Of a stretch of 64,000 bases of DNA, positions 9,562 through 19,402 are shown in pieces. The position numbers and the translations under genes were made by a program. The number at the start of each line of letters is the position of its first letter. Within the stretch, counting starts at the first letter, position 1. The DNA is from Sinobacterium caligoides (GTDB taxonomy: Bacteria; Pseudomonadota; Gammaproteobacteria; Pseudomonadales; Sinobacteriaceae), in assembly GCF_003752585.1 (NCBI RefSeq), contig NZ_RKHR01000007.1, forward strand, positions 1 to 64,000, in the 5' to 3' direction. The notes below the pieces were generated by a model, which did no database searches, was not told where the DNA came from, and saw only the letters and a program-made list of their open reading frames with translations.

Positions 9562-10148
9562 ATTTTACCTTTCATCTAAAACAAGCTCTAATTTAGCGCT
9601 GGTATAAGTTTTTCTACTTGCTTAATTGACACCACGTCATCGCTTAGCGAGTTGATCGGAGGCATGACTAGCGTCAGCGGGGTGATTCTATAGTCATCGC
9701 GGTGCTCATGTCTTTGCCATGACTATAGTAATGGGGGAATATAGCTATGGGCAAACAATGCACGGGCCACTGTATGACTGCTCGAAACTTCTAACAACCC
9801 TACTATCATTGACCACTGCGCCGAACAGAGTTTTACCTCGTCGTGGTGCTACGTCTTTGCTCCTAATAAACGAATATTGATAAAATTTGGTGTAACAGAG
9901 CAGGCAAGTTTTAAATCTTATTCTCATGTTTCATTAGCCGCGACGACAACACGCAATTTCAAAGAGACTAACGATGGCATTCGAACCAAACCAGAGAGCA
10001 CCTTTAACCCCGTAGACTCTTAATAGCATAGCAATCAGAAGGTGGAGGGCTATACCATTAAGAACGTTACTTTTATGAGCCCAAGACTTAGATGCCGTAA
10101 GCTTGGATGCTTGTAACATTTAAGTTTGAGCCACTCTACGGTAAGTCG
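9562..10148. other. 587-bp stretch without a convincing gene
   Basis: Two short minus-strand open frames (about 60 codons each, 9745-9927 and 9934-10119) lack convincing ribosome sites and family resemblance. No tRNA, clear terminator or long repeat was seen. The DNA is A+T-richer than its neighbours and, with the LPMO gene, separates sfsA from the aminotransferase. It may be decayed DNA left from insertion of the LPMO gene. Confidence 0.5.
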
Positions 10149-11480
10149 TTACATATTATTGCACCCTAAGGCAACGCCAACATAATCCCAGACATCGTTT
10201 TCTTCAGGGTTGTCACCCTTGGTCCAAAATTTTGCCTTATAACGGGACATCCCAAAATCAGCCTCATCATCTTTTTGATAAATAGTGGCAGAGTCCCAGG
10301 GCAGGTTTATATCGCTTAACAATGTCCATGAGCCGTCGACACCCGGTAGTGCTTTAGTCCACCAATTGGCTTTATAGACCAAGTTATTGTAGCTAATGGT
10401 TTCTGTGGTGTAGGTTGAACCCGGGACATAATCTGGATAATTTATCGCATTTGGGTCTATACAGTCCTGTGTTTTCATATTTATTGTTAAGTGATAACGT
10501 TCGTTTTTATTCTCAGAATAAACGGCATTCGCATACACATTGGTTTCGTCATAAACCACTTGATCATTAGCTTGTTTTACACCAACCGCTAATAACGGGC
10601 TCGTCGCGGTAATTTTCTCCGCCAGCTGTTTTGCCCATATCGATTCGGCTTCATTTGCCTCAGTGATCTCATGGGATATTTTAACGTATTCATTGCCCTG
10701 ATCATTAAATATCCGCGCTAAAACAGTATCACCTGTTTTAGCATCGTGGTTAGAGTTTATTAATGTATCCACCTTATAAGGGCCAGCCAGTAACGGCTCA
10801 CCAAATGAAAGATCAGAGCAATTATAAAAACCTTCACCGGCGGGATCCACCCGTTGCCAGCGGCTATAAAGAACGGCGCTGCCTAAGCGGTCAATTGGTA
10901 ACTGTAAATCCATAACATAATAGTCTTTACCATCAATAACCGTGATATCTACATTGTCTTTCTCCATGATTAAATCTAAATCTTCCCAGCTAACAGCCTG
11001 TGTCGCTGAGTCAAAGCCGGGTTTGGTTAAGTAAAATTGCCAATAGCTCGGATTGTGTGCGGTATGCACTTCATATTTAATTTCAATCAAACCGCCGGTT
11101 GCCGCAATATCTATGATACTTTTTTGCCAATCTGGATGCGGCAGTGACATACCTGCCTTACCTGGGTCGTTTGCTGAACACAAGGTTTCACCAGGAATAG
11201 CAGCTTTGACAGCGGCCATATTGCTGTAATCTGGCACTAATTTGGCGTATTCATATTTTTGATAAAACTGATAACCGCCAGTATGTTTAAATGCTTGCAA
11301 ACAAGCGGCATTAGGAATGGCCGAACCATCAGAGGGACTCCAATAGCCCCCATCACGGTCACAAATTTGTGCTCGTGACGCAGGGAATACTGGTGTTCCG
11401 TGAGCGACAGTTAATTCAGAAAAAAGGCTGGCAGACGCTGTTGCTACTGCTAGAAATACAAGCTTTTTTGACTTATGCAT
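10149..11480 (-). CDS. Secreted AA10 lytic polysaccharide monooxygenase with C-terminal chitin-binding modules
   Basis: 443 residues. A Sec signal peptide (residues 1-26, ending LTVA) leaves His27 as the mature N terminus (HGTPVFPASRAQ), as needed for the copper histidine brace. The second ligand is His142 in TAHNPSYWQFY. The catalytic domain runs to about residue 235 and ends with the FYNCSDLSF segment. A linker or GbpA-like middle domain follows (about 240-340), then two W/Y-rich CBM5/12-like modules (YNNLVYKANWWTKALPG and SRYKAKFWTKGDNP). Family knowledge: such enzymes oxidatively cut chitin or cellulose; chitin is most likely given these modules. Codon use is A+T-richer than flanking genes, and the gene interrupts an otherwise conserved gene order. 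Confidence 0.9.
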   Translation of the reverse strand: MHKSKKLVFLAVATASASLFSELTVAHGTPVFPASRAQICDRDGGYWSPSDGSAIPNAACLQAFKHTGGYQFYQKYEYAKLVPDYSNMAAVKAAIPGETLCSANDPGKAGMSLPHPDWQKSIIDIAATGGLIEIKYEVHTAHNPSYWQFYLTKPGFDSATQAVSWEDLDLIMEKDNVDITVIDGKDYYVMDLQLPIDRLGSAVLYSRWQRVDPAGEGFYNCSDLSFGEPLLAGPYKVDTLINSNHDAKTGDTVLARIFNDQGNEYVKISHEITEANEAESIWAKQLAEKITATSPLLAVGVKQANDQVVYDETNVYANAVYSENKNERYHLTINMKTQDCIDPNAINYPDYVPGSTYTTETISYNNLVYKANWWTKALPGVDGSWTLLSDINLPWDSATIYQKDDEADFGMSRYKAKFWTKGDNPEENDVWDYVGVALGCNNM

Positions 11481-11506
11481 CGGTAGTCTTCCATGGTTAA
11501 ATGTAT

Positions 11507-11535
11507 TTATTATTTTGCTCCTAACAATTTGCCAA
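11507..11535 (-). promoter_or_regulatory. Possible sigma-70 promoter of the LPMO gene
   Basis: On the minus strand TTGGCA (11530-11535) and TAATAA (11507-11512) are separated by 17 bp, just upstream of the LPMO start, with GGAAG as ribosome site further down. Confidence 0.4.
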
Positions 11536-11574
11536 AATCACCCAAACGAGCTGAGAAAAAGACAAATGTAGATG

Positions 11575-12729
11575 CTATGTTAATACTTTATTCAAGCGCT
11601 GTACCGCCTTCTCCAAAGAGTTTATTTCGGTCGTATAAGAAAAACGCACATGCTGCGCCGCACGATGACGACCAAAGTCTTCCCCTGGCGTCATCGCAAT
11701 ACCATGCTGCTCCAACATCGTCGTGCAAAATTGCTGACTATCATCACTAAATCGACTGATATCTGCATAGAGGTACAAGCCGCCGGCAGGCTTACTAGCG
11801 ATCTCAAAGCCCAAATTGCATAGCTCGGGGTAAAGAAAGTCACGTCGCTGCTGGAAAACTTTCTTGCGGCGATCAAGGATCTCGCGCGTCTGCGTTTTAA
11901 AACAGCTCAACGCCGCATACTGTGCTGGCGTAGACAGGGAGATAAACAAGTTCTGCGCCAGCTTCTCCATCTCCTGCACCGCATTTTCCGGCGCCACCAA
12001 CCAGCCAAGACGCCATCCTGTCATACCAAAGTATTTTGAAAAACTATTAATCACAAAAGCATCGTCAGTCGTCGCTAATATGCTCGCCGCCTTCTCCTCG
12101 TAATCAAGGCCATGATAAATCTCATCAACCACTAGATAGCCGCCACGGGCAGCCACACCGCTCTGCAATGCCTCGAGCTCGTCGGTACGCAACACCTCAC
12201 CGGTAGGGTTCGCAGGGCTGGCAACCATTGCCCCGATGGTGTTATCACACCAATAGTCCGCTAGGTGTGAGGCATTGAGTTGATAGCGATGCTCCGCGCC
12301 CACTGGCACCAGCTGCGCCTCACCCTCGACTAAACGTAAAAAGTGTCTATTACAGGGGTAACCCGGGTCGGCCATCAACATGCCTCTTCCAGGCTCCATC
12401 AGCAGCGCGGCAATCAATAGCAGAGCACCACTCGCGCCTGCCGTCACCATGATACGAGACGGGGAAATGTCGAGCCCGTAATCGGTGCGATAATACTCAC
12501 TAATCGCCTCTCGCAACGACATCATTCCAGCCGCCGGCGTATAATGAGTGTGGCCCTGCTGAATCGCCCTGATCCCCGCCTCGCAGATCGGCTCCGCCGT
12601 TTTAAAGTCGGGCTCCCCCGCCTCCAAATGTAAAATATCACGCCCCTGTGCCTCTAGCTGACGCGCTCGCGTCAATACTTCGACGACACGAAAAGGCTCT
12701 ATTTCATTCATCCTGCGTGCAAAAGCCAT
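11575..12729 (-). CDS. PLP-dependent class I/II aminotransferase
   Basis: 384 residues, full-length fold type I aminotransferase. NSFSKYFGMTGWRLGW holds the PLP-binding lysine; ASPANPTGEV and VVDEIYHGLDYE are the usual cofactor-contacting segments. Family knowledge: homologs at this place upstream of dksA in Pseudomonas are annotated as aspartate/aromatic-type aminotransferases, but the substrate is not established from sequence. It is transcribed away from dksA. The LPMO gene lies 94 bp downstream on the same strand. Confidence 0.88.
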   Translation of the reverse strand: MAFARRMNEIEPFRVVEVLTRARQLEAQGRDILHLEAGEPDFKTAEPICEAGIRAIQQGHTHYTPAAGMMSLREAISEYYRTDYGLDISPSRIMVTAGASGALLLIAALLMEPGRGMLMADPGYPCNRHFLRLVEGEAQLVPVGAEHRYQLNASHLADYWCDNTIGAMVASPANPTGEVLRTDELEALQSGVAARGGYLVVDEIYHGLDYEEKAASILATTDDAFVINSFSKYFGMTGWRLGWLVAPENAVQEMEKLAQNLFISLSTPAQYAALSCFKTQTREILDRRKKVFQQRRDFLYPELCNLGFEIASKPAGGLYLYADISRFSDDSQQFCTTMLEQHGIAMTPGEDFGRHRAAQHVRFSYTTEINSLEKAVQRLNKVLT

Positions 12730-13071
12730 GCTCCATCCCTTCCATTGGTAAACCTCGCTATTTTGCTGATGTTTAATAGAAGCGCACCATTAATCTCTAG
12801 TAATAGCGCATCAGCTCACCCCTAGAGTCTTAAATTGTTCAAAATACGACCAATTCCATTGCGTAGAGCGACTATAATGGTTGTGCACAGCAGATAATTG
12901 CACTTTCTTGCATAGGAATGATCTACAGCAGGCATCCAGCTATAGCGTAACGCGTTACTATTTGATAGGTTTACACCCGAAATGATTTAGCCAAGCTTTT
13001 TAGGTGCAAATATTTGTCGCCGACAAGGTTTGGAGAGTATCAGGGATAAATTGACTGGCGGGGCGTATTTA
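12730..13071. other. Divergent intergenic region upstream of dksA
   Basis: About 340 bp between the aminotransferase and dksA. A TATAAT lies near 12873 on the plus strand, but the matching -35 is weak. Nothing else clear is seen. Confidence 0.4.
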
Positions 13072-13506
13072 ATGCCAACGAATAAAGAAACCAATTCTTT
13101 CAATAGCTTCGAGCCTTACCAAGCAGAAGCCAATGAAGAGTACATGTCTGATCCACAAAAGGATCACTTCCGCGCTATTCTTCGCGCCTGGAAAAATGAG
13201 CTGATGGGTGAAGTCGACCGCACCGTAAGCCACATGAAAGACGAGGCCGCTAACTTCCCGGACCCTGCCGATCGTGCAACTCAGGAAGAAGAATTTAGCT
13301 TAGAACTACGCACACGCGATCGCGAGCGCAAGCTCATTAAAAAGATCGACAAGACACTCGAGCTGATCGAAAACGATGACTACGGCTACTGCGACACCTG
13401 TGGCATCGAAATCGGCATCCGACGCCTTGAAGCTCGCCCAACAGCGACTCAATGTATCGACTGTAAAACCATTGACGAAATAAAAGAGAAGACCCAGCGT
13501 CTGTAA
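13072..13506 (+). CDS. dksA: DksA, RNA polymerase-binding transcription factor
   Basis: 144 residues from the ATG at 13072 ([10 protein letters not shown]); a longer in-frame TTG at 13030 is unlikely because DksA normally begins here. The coiled-coil spans about residues 30-105 ([20 protein letters not shown]). The C-terminal zinc finger has four cysteines in the pattern CDTC...CIDC. Family knowledge: DksA enters the polymerase secondary channel and, with ppGpp, represses rRNA promoters and activates amino acid promoters. It precedes gluQ by 75 bp, as in E. coli and Pseudomonas. Confidence 0.97.
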   Translation: MPTNKETNSFNSFEPYQAEANEEYMSDPQKDHFRAILRAWKNELMGEVDRTVSHMKDEAANFPDPADRATQEEEFSLELRTRDRERKLIKKIDKTLELIENDDYGYCDTCGIEIGIRRLEARPTATQCIDCKTIDEIKEKTQRL

Positions 13507-13527
13507 ACCACTCTTTCTATTACTCTG

Positions 13528-13556
13528 CGCCGTCACTCACCTCGTGAATGACGGCG
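13528..13556 (+). terminator. Stable hairpin between dksA and gluQ
   Basis: CGCCGTCA pairs with TGACGGCG, with an inner TCAC/GTGA stem around a 3-nt loop. There is no T-run, so it may partly terminate or stabilise the dksA mRNA rather than end it fully. Confidence 0.5.
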
Positions 13557-13581
13557 TAATGCTATCTGCAACGAAGCTCCC

Positions 13582-14481
13582 ATGCCTCTAAGCCAACCCC
13601 CTCCGCGCCCCTACGTCGGCCGCTTCGCCCCCTCCCCCACCGGCCCCTTGCACATGGGCTCACTGATCAGTGCTTTAGCCAGCTACCTCGACGCCAAAGC
13701 CAATCACGGCCAGTGGTTAATCCGTATTGAAGACCTCGACCCTCCGAGGGAGGTGGCCGGTGCCAGCGAGGAGATCGTTGCCTGCTTAGCGCAGCATGGA
13801 TTGTATAGTGATCGGCCCATACTGAAGCAAAGCAGTCGCCTAGACGCATACGAGCAAGCACTCGAACGATTACAACAACGTCAGCTATCCTTTTACTGCC
13901 AATGCAGCCGAGCTCAACTCAAAGCTACCGGCAGCATCTACCCTGGCTACTGCCGTCATCTCGACCTCCCCAAACCTGGCCAATACGCTACGCGCTTGCG
14001 CGTCGACGCCTCGACGATTCAGTATCACGACGGCATCCAGGGCCCGCAGCGCCAGTCACTTGCCGACGAGGTCGGCGACTTCATCATCAAACGCAAAGAT
14101 CAGCTGCACTCATATCAGCTGGCCGTCGTCGTCGATGATCACTTTCAAGGTGTCTCTCACGTCGTCAGGGGCGCCGACCTTTTGAGCAGTACCGAGAGGC
14201 AACTCTTCTTAGCCCGCCAACTCGACTACTCCTCCCCGCAATATGCGCACTTACCGGTACTGACCAATGACGCGGGACAGAAGCTGAGTAAACAGACCTT
14301 TGCACCGTCGCTCGACCCTGCCAAAAACAAAGACAACATATTGTTTGCGCTTAAGTTTCTCAATCAACCTCTACCCCCAAAAGAGATAAGTAAACTGCCT
14401 CAGCTGCTATTCTGGGCGACACAACACTGGCAGATTAAGCGTATTGCAGCACACACCAGCCAGCACGTTTCGCTAAGCTGA
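13582..14481 (+). CDS. gluQ: Glutamyl-Q tRNA(Asp) synthetase
   Basis: 299 residues, the catalytic core of a glutamyl-tRNA synthetase without its anticodon-binding domain. GRFAPSPTGPLHMGSL is the HIGH-like motif and AGQKLSKQT the KMSKS-like motif. Cysteines in YCQCSRAQL and YPGYCR form the zinc site. Family knowledge: it attaches glutamate to the queuosine base at position 34 of tRNA(Asp). It follows dksA, the usual arrangement. Confidence 0.95.
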   Translation: MPLSQPPPRPYVGRFAPSPTGPLHMGSLISALASYLDAKANHGQWLIRIEDLDPPREVAGASEEIVACLAQHGLYSDRPILKQSSRLDAYEQALERLQQRQLSFYCQCSRAQLKATGSIYPGYCRHLDLPKPGQYATRLRVDASTIQYHDGIQGPQRQSLADEVGDFIIKRKDQLHSYQLAVVVDDHFQGVSHVVRGADLLSSTERQLFLARQLDYSSPQYAHLPVLTNDAGQKLSKQTFAPSLDPAKNKDNILFALKFLNQPLPPKEISKLPQLLFWATQHWQIKRIAAHTSQHVSLS

Positions 14482-14617
14482 CTACTTGCCAACTCCCTAC
14501 TCATTAGCCTGGTAGTCAATACAATAACCAAGCCTCGCCCTTTAACTCCCCCTGTTACGGCGTTACTATCACCCTATCTTTCCCAATCAATAATACAAAG
14601 TCAGAAGAGCCTCTATC

Positions 14618-14800
14618 ATGTACATCCCACGAACCACCTTATGGGTTCTCCTGATACTGTTTGGCCTCGCCCCTAGTATCAAATTATGGATCCTCTCCGA
14701 TATCAGCGCCTGGTATCGCCCCTATATACTCTGGGGAATACTGATCATCATCGTCTTTATCTCCCAGCAAGTACGTCATAAGACGGAGCGCCGTCAATGA
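14618..14800 (+). CDS. cbrX: Small two-helix membrane protein upstream of CbrA (CbrX-like)
   Basis: 60 residues with two hydrophobic helices (about 8-25 and 32-50) and a basic C terminus. Its stop overlaps the cbrA start in an ATGA (14797-14800), so the two are translationally coupled. Family knowledge: pseudomonads carry a small gene, cbrX, at this place, coupled to cbrA. The symbol is assigned on position, size and coupling rather than clear residue identity. It may influence CbrA synthesis or membrane assembly. Confidence 0.7.
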   Translation: MYIPRTTLWVLLILFGLAPSIKLWILSDISAWYRPYILWGILIIIVFISQQVRHKTERRQ

Positions 14801-17751
14801 CCTTCGATACCACCGCCATTTTCATCGCCGGCTTCATCTACCTCTCTCTTCTGTTCTGCGTCGCCTACGCCACTGACAAGGGCTTCATTTCCGAGAGAGT
14901 CGTTCGTCACCCCCTTGTCTACGTACTGTCACTCGGGGTCTTTGCCAGTGCCTGGGCCTACTACGGCATCCTAGGTCTTGCGCACTCCTATGGCATCGGC
15001 TTTCTATCTTATTACTTCGGTATTGCCTGCTTCTTCATGATATCGCCACTATTATTAACCCCCCTGGTGACCATCTGTAAAAACAACCAGCTCAGCTCAC
15101 TCGCCGACCTACTCTCATTCCGCTTTCGCAGCCCCTGGGCAGGCGGACTCATCACACTTTGCCTACTGGTCGGTATGCTGCCACTGCTAGCACTGCAGAT
15201 CCAAGCTGTCGCCGACACCATCCATATCATGACCGATAACTCACCAATCATTTATAGCGAGAATCTCTCTCGCCACGACTCCATGGCAATCGTCTTTTGC
15301 ACCCTCATTACCACCTTTGCGATCCTTTTCGGTGCACGACACACCGAATCAAGTGAGCGCCACAATGGCCTTGTTGCCGCCATTGCACTGGAGACAATCA
15401 TCAAGTGCGCCGCTCTTTTCACCGTCGCCGGTTACGCCATTTACTACATCTTTGACAGCCCTGCCGGCATGCAATCGTGGCTTCAGCACAACCCTGCAAT
15501 TCTTGATCGCCTACACTCCCCCTTTGGCGAGTATTCCACAAGAACACTGCTACTGACCTCGTTTACTGCCGCCATTGGCATGCCTCATATGTTTCACATG
15601 ATCTTCTCTGAGAAGCCTACCGGCGACGCAGTTCGTGCCGCCAGCTGGGGTGTCCCGTTGCTGCTGCTATTACTAAGTCTGCCGATACTACCAATACTCT
15701 GGGCCGGTTACGCCACCGGTGCTACCACCCCGCCGGAGTATTTTGCCATTGGCATTGGCATGATTAACAATAACTATTGGTTAACCATCATCGCCTATAT
15801 CGGCGGTCTTTCCGCAGCGAGCGGCGTCATCATCGTCTGTACCCTCGCGCTCGCCTCGATGTGCTTACACCACCTCATACTGCCTTATTATCAACCCCCG
15901 ATTGAGCAGGATATCTACCGCTGGCTGCTCTGGGTCAAGCGCATCCTCATCGTCACCATCATTACCGCTGGATATATTTTCTTCAGGATCTATACCACTA
16001 AGGGGCAACTCGGCAACCTCGGTATCGCTGCCTTTGCCGCAACGCTGCAGTTCCTTCCCGGCATATTCGCCGTACTCTATATGCCGAAGGTCAACCGCAA
16101 CGGTTTCATTGGCGGCTTGCTGGTCGGCTTTACCATCTGGGCTACCACACTATTGATCCCTATTATCAGCACTAGCCAACCCTGGTATGCGCAGTTACTT
16201 GACGCAGATATGATCGGCGGTCAAAACTGGATCATCGCCACCATCGGCTCACTCATTGCCAACACCTCTGTCTTATTACTGCTCTCTTGGCTTACCACAA
16301 CCAAAGAGGAGGAGGTCGCCGCTGCCGAGAAGTGCTATATCGACAGCCTCAACCGACCCAAGCGGCACGAACTTACCTTTGCCAGTAGCGAGGAGTTCAA
16401 GTCTCGCCTTGCCACCGCTCTCGGCTCAGCAGTCGCCGAACGCGAGGTTGATCGCGCCATGCAAGACCTCGGGCTAAAGGCTAACGATGTACGCCCTTAC
16501 TCGTTACGCCGCCTTCGCGAGCGCCTTGAGGCCAACCTTTCCGCACTATTAGGAGCCTCTGTCGCCCACGACATGATCAACCGACTACTCCCCTATAAAC
16601 GCACGACCACCACCACTGGCGGCGAAGATATCCAGCTGATCGAGAGCCGGCTTGAAACCTACAAAAGAAACCTCTCAGGTGTCGCCGCTGAACTCGATGG
16701 CCTGCGTCGCCTACATCGTCAAACACTGCTAGATCTTCCTATTGGCGTCTGCTCACTAGGACCCGATCACGAAGTGCTGATGTGGAATCACAACATGGAA
16801 GAGCTCACGGGGATTGATGCCGACCATATTCTAGGCTCTAAAATTGGCACTGTTACAGGGCCGTGGCGAGAGGTGCTCATCAACTTCGCAAACTCCGAGC
16901 AACAGCATCAACACAAGCAGAGCCTCGACATCGACGATCGCACGCAATATTTCTCCCTGCATAAATCCAGCCGACGCGGCATGACACTCCGTCATCGAGA
17001 CCAGCTGATCGTACTCGAGGATTTAACCGAAGTACAAATGCTCGAAGAGGAGTTGATTCATACTGAGCGTCTCGCCTCCATCGGCCGGCTCGCGGCTGGC
17101 GTCGCTCACGAGATTGGCAACCCTGTCACGGGCATTGCCTGCCTCGCGCAGAATCTACGCTACGAATCCGATGCCCAAGGCGTCCACGAGGTCGCCGATG
17201 AGATCGTCAATCAAACTGAACGCATCAGCTCGATCGTACACTCACTGGTCAGCTTTTCCCACAGCGGCAAACACACCGGCAGCATGAACAAGTTTGAGCG
17301 ACACAACCTCTCCTACATAGTGGAAGAAGCTGTCAAATTAATCGTCCTAGACACCCTGCAGGATCATCATGTCGAAATTGTAAACTTATGCGAAGAAGAT
17401 CACCTCGTCTTTGGTGACGAGCAAACTCTTGTGCAGGTTTTCATTAACCTGCTCTCCAACGCACGTGACGCAAGTCCTGATCAGGGCACCGTTTTAATTG
17501 AGTCTTTGCAAAATGGTAACACCCTTAACATTACTGTTACCGACCAGGGTAGCGGCATTAGCGCCGACAAGCAGGAACAGATTTTCGAGCCTTTTTTCAC
17601 CACAAAAGAGCCCGGCAAGGGGACAGGGTTGGGATTAGCGCTCGTTTACAGTATTATTGAGGATCATCAGGGGCGGATCTCCGTGATCAGCCCCGTAGAT
17701 ATAAGTAACAATAAGGGCACGCAGTTTGTGATTAGCCTCCCGGTAAGCTAG
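14797..17751 (+). CDS. cbrA: CbrA, sensor histidine kinase with sodium/solute symporter domain
   Basis: 984 residues. The first ~500 form a multi-helix SLC5-type (sodium/solute symporter) membrane domain. A PAS-like region follows (about 645-750: [20 protein letters not shown]). The HisKA box [16 protein letters not shown] has the phosphoacceptor His771. The HATPase domain shows the N, G1 and G2 motifs ([25 protein letters not shown]). Family knowledge: CbrA, in the inner membrane, senses the carbon/nitrogen state, possibly through histidine transport, and phosphorylates CbrB. It is coupled to the upstream small gene and followed by cbrB. Confidence 0.93.
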   Translation: MTFDTTAIFIAGFIYLSLLFCVAYATDKGFISERVVRHPLVYVLSLGVFASAWAYYGILGLAHSYGIGFLSYYFGIACFFMISPLLLTPLVTICKNNQLSSLADLLSFRFRSPWAGGLITLCLLVGMLPLLALQIQAVADTIHIMTDNSPIIYSENLSRHDSMAIVFCTLITTFAILFGARHTESSERHNGLVAAIALETIIKCAALFTVAGYAIYYIFDSPAGMQSWLQHNPAILDRLHSPFGEYSTRTLLLTSFTAAIGMPHMFHMIFSEKPTGDAVRAASWGVPLLLLLLSLPILPILWAGYATGATTPPEYFAIGIGMINNNYWLTIIAYIGGLSAASGVIIVCTLALASMCLHHLILPYYQPPIEQDIYRWLLWVKRILIVTIITAGYIFFRIYTTKGQLGNLGIAAFAATLQFLPGIFAVLYMPKVNRNGFIGGLLVGFTIWATTLLIPIISTSQPWYAQLLDADMIGGQNWIIATIGSLIANTSVLLLLSWLTTTKEEEVAAAEKCYIDSLNRPKRHELTFASSEEFKSRLATALGSAVAEREVDRAMQDLGLKANDVRPYSLRRLRERLEANLSALLGASVAHDMINRLLPYKRTTTTTGGEDIQLIESRLETYKRNLSGVAAELDGLRRLHRQTLLDLPIGVCSLGPDHEVLMWNHNMEELTGIDADHILGSKIGTVTGPWREVLINFANSEQQHQHKQSLDIDDRTQYFSLHKSSRRGMTLRHRDQLIVLEDLTEVQMLEEELIHTERLASIGRLAAGVAHEIGNPVTGIACLAQNLRYESDAQGVHEVADEIVNQTERISSIVHSLVSFSHSGKHTGSMNKFERHNLSYIVEEAVKLIVLDTLQDHHVEIVNLCEEDHLVFGDEQTLVQVFINLLSNARDASPDQGTVLIESLQNGNTLNITVTDQGSGISADKQEQIFEPFFTTKEPGKGTGLGLALVYSIIEDHQGRISVISPVDISNNKGTQFVISLPVS

Positions 17752-17825
17752 CCGAACAGGGCAGCGACGCTGACCATGCAGCGTCAGCCAGCACAGTGCC
17801 ACGCCATAACCGGATATAATGAGTA

Positions 17826-19217
17826 ATGCATATGAGCCATGTTCTTATCGTCGAAGACGAAACGGTTATCCGCAATGCCTTACGCCGCTTACTAGAGCGT
17901 CATGGGTACACCGTCAGCGAAGCCGCGTCTGTCAAGGATGCGTTAGAAAACCATGACTTTAATAACTACCAGCTCATCGTTAGCGACCTTCGCCTACCTG
18001 GCGGGACAGGTACCGATCTCATTGCCCCCGCAGGTAAAACCCCCGTCCTAATCATGACCAGTTACGCCAGCCTACGCAGTGCCGTCGACTCCATGAAGAT
18101 GGGGGCCGTCGACTATATCGCCAAACCCTTCGATCATGACGATATGCTCGAGAGCGTCTCACGTATCATTCGTGATCGCACACCGAAAACAAAGCGCCCC
18201 AACGTGGCGAACGATGGCAGCGTAGACGGCATCATCGGTCACTGCGAAAGTATGCAGAGTCTCTATCAGCGCATTCATAAGGTCGCACCTACGACCGCTA
18301 CCGTGTTAATACAAGGCGAGACAGGCACCGGTAAAGAGCTGGTAGCACGTGCAATTCACAGCGAAAGTGAGCGCGCCGACAAGCCCCTAATCTCGGTCAA
18401 TTGCGCCGCCATCCCTGAAAATCTCATCGAGTCCGAACTCTTTGGCTATGAAAAGGGCGCCTTCACCGGAGCCAACACCAGTCGAGTCGGACTCATTGAA
18501 GCCGCCGATGGCGGCACCTTATTCCTCGATGAGATTGGCGAACTCCCCCTTGAGGCCCAGGCACGACTACTACGCTTTCTACAAGAGGGGGAGATCCGCG
18601 CCATCGGCTCCATACACACCAAGAAAGTCGACGTTCGTCTCATCGCCGCCACTCACCGAAACCTTAAAGAGCAGTCTCTGCGTAGCCAGTTCCGCGAAGA
18701 CCTCTATTATAGAATTGCCGTCATGCAGTTAACTCTGCCTCCTCTCAGGGAGCGTGGCAGTGATATTCTCGAAATTGCCGAGAACTTCCTTAACGGGTTG
18801 GCTCAGCGCTTCAACAAGCCGGAACTACATTTCACCCCCTCGGCGATTCAGAGCATTAGCCGCCACCGCTGGCCCGGTAATGTAAGAGAGTTACAGAACG
18901 CTGTGGAGAGAGCGGTCATTCTCTGTGACAATAATGAAGTGAGCCATGAGTTGCTTGATATCACCCCTCACAAGAGCAACCATCAGCTCGCCGTAGACAA
19001 TTACAACACCAACGTCGACATCCCCAATCAACCCATTCACGATACCGCCGAAGAGCTATCCCTCGAAGACTATTTTCAACGTTTCGTGCTAGAGCATCAA
19101 GACAGCATGAGCGAAACCGAGCTGGCGCGTAAACTCGGCGTTAGCAGAAAATGCCTCTGGGAAAGAAGACAACGCTTCGGCATCCCCCGCAAGAAAAACA
19201 ATAAAGCCAACGCTTAA
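17826..19217 (+). CDS. cbrB: CbrB, NtrC-family sigma-54-dependent response regulator
   Basis: 463 residues. The receiver domain has Asp54 in LIVSDLRLPGG as phosphoacceptor. The AAA+ domain carries Walker A GETGTGKE, the sigma-54-contacting GAFTGA loop and the GGTLFLDEIGELP Walker B region. A Fis-type helix-turn-helix closes the protein (SETELARKLGVSRKCLWERRQ). The start may be the ATG at 17826 or at 17832 (MSHVLIVEDE). Family knowledge: CbrB activates sigma-54 promoters, chiefly that of the CrcZ RNA. A matching promoter lies 160 bp downstream of its stop. Confidence 0.94.
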   Translation: MHMSHVLIVEDETVIRNALRRLLERHGYTVSEAASVKDALENHDFNNYQLIVSDLRLPGGTGTDLIAPAGKTPVLIMTSYASLRSAVDSMKMGAVDYIAKPFDHDDMLESVSRIIRDRTPKTKRPNVANDGSVDGIIGHCESMQSLYQRIHKVAPTTATVLIQGETGTGKELVARAIHSESERADKPLISVNCAAIPENLIESELFGYEKGAFTGANTSRVGLIEAADGGTLFLDEIGELPLEAQARLLRFLQEGEIRAIGSIHTKKVDVRLIAATHRNLKEQSLRSQFREDLYYRIAVMQLTLPPLRERGSDILEIAENFLNGLAQRFNKPELHFTPSAIQSISRHRWPGNVRELQNAVERAVILCDNNEVSHELLDITPHKSNHQLAVDNYNTNVDIPNQPIHDTAEELSLEDYFQRFVLEHQDSMSETELARKLGVSRKCLWERRQRFGIPRKKNNKANA

Positions 19218-19278
19218 ACTCCAGCCGCCCACTCCTGGGCGGCGTTACTCTTGACGTTACCAGCGCACCAGTTAAGGA

Positions 19279-19330
19279 ATAACGGTGACACCCTTCTTGT
19301 TATAACGGTAACACTCACAGTTATAACACA
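19279..19330 (+). promoter_or_regulatory. Repeated ATAACGGTRACA elements, candidate CbrB upstream activating sites
   Basis: ATAACGGTGACA (19279-19290) and ATAACGGTAACA (19302-19313) form an 11/12 direct repeat 23 bp apart; TTATAACAC follows at 19321. Oppositely oriented GTTAC copies lie at 19244-19248 and 19256-19260. Their position, 60-130 bp upstream of the sigma-54 promoter, fits enhancer sites. As I recall, CbrB recognises spaced TGTTAC/GTAACA half-sites. Confidence 0.5.
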
Positions 19331-19376
19331 GCTCCAAGCCCACCTAGATCATGAGAAAAATTACGTCCAACAAGGT

Positions 19377-19392
19377 TGGCATGGCAAATGCT
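19377..19392 (+). promoter_or_regulatory. Sigma-54 promoter of the CrcZ-like RNA
   Basis: TGGCATGGCAAATGCT matches the consensus TGGCACG-N4-TTGCW with the GG and GC doublets at the exact required distance. Only the C at position 6 and one T of the -12 element differ. The predicted transcript start is about 19403. Confidence 0.75.
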
Positions 19393-19402
19393 TCTACTAG
19401 CA

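Noticed and set aside
9745-10119. Two short minus-strand frames between sfsA and the LPMO gene
   Set aside because: No ribosome sites, no family resemblance, and unusual composition for proteins; I could not find a convincing integron attC structure around them either.
11507-11514. AATAATAA motif upstream of the LPMO start as a possible Hfq/Crc target
   Set aside because: The same bases fit better as the -10 of a TTGGCA-N17-TAATAA promoter, in which case they would not be in the mRNA.
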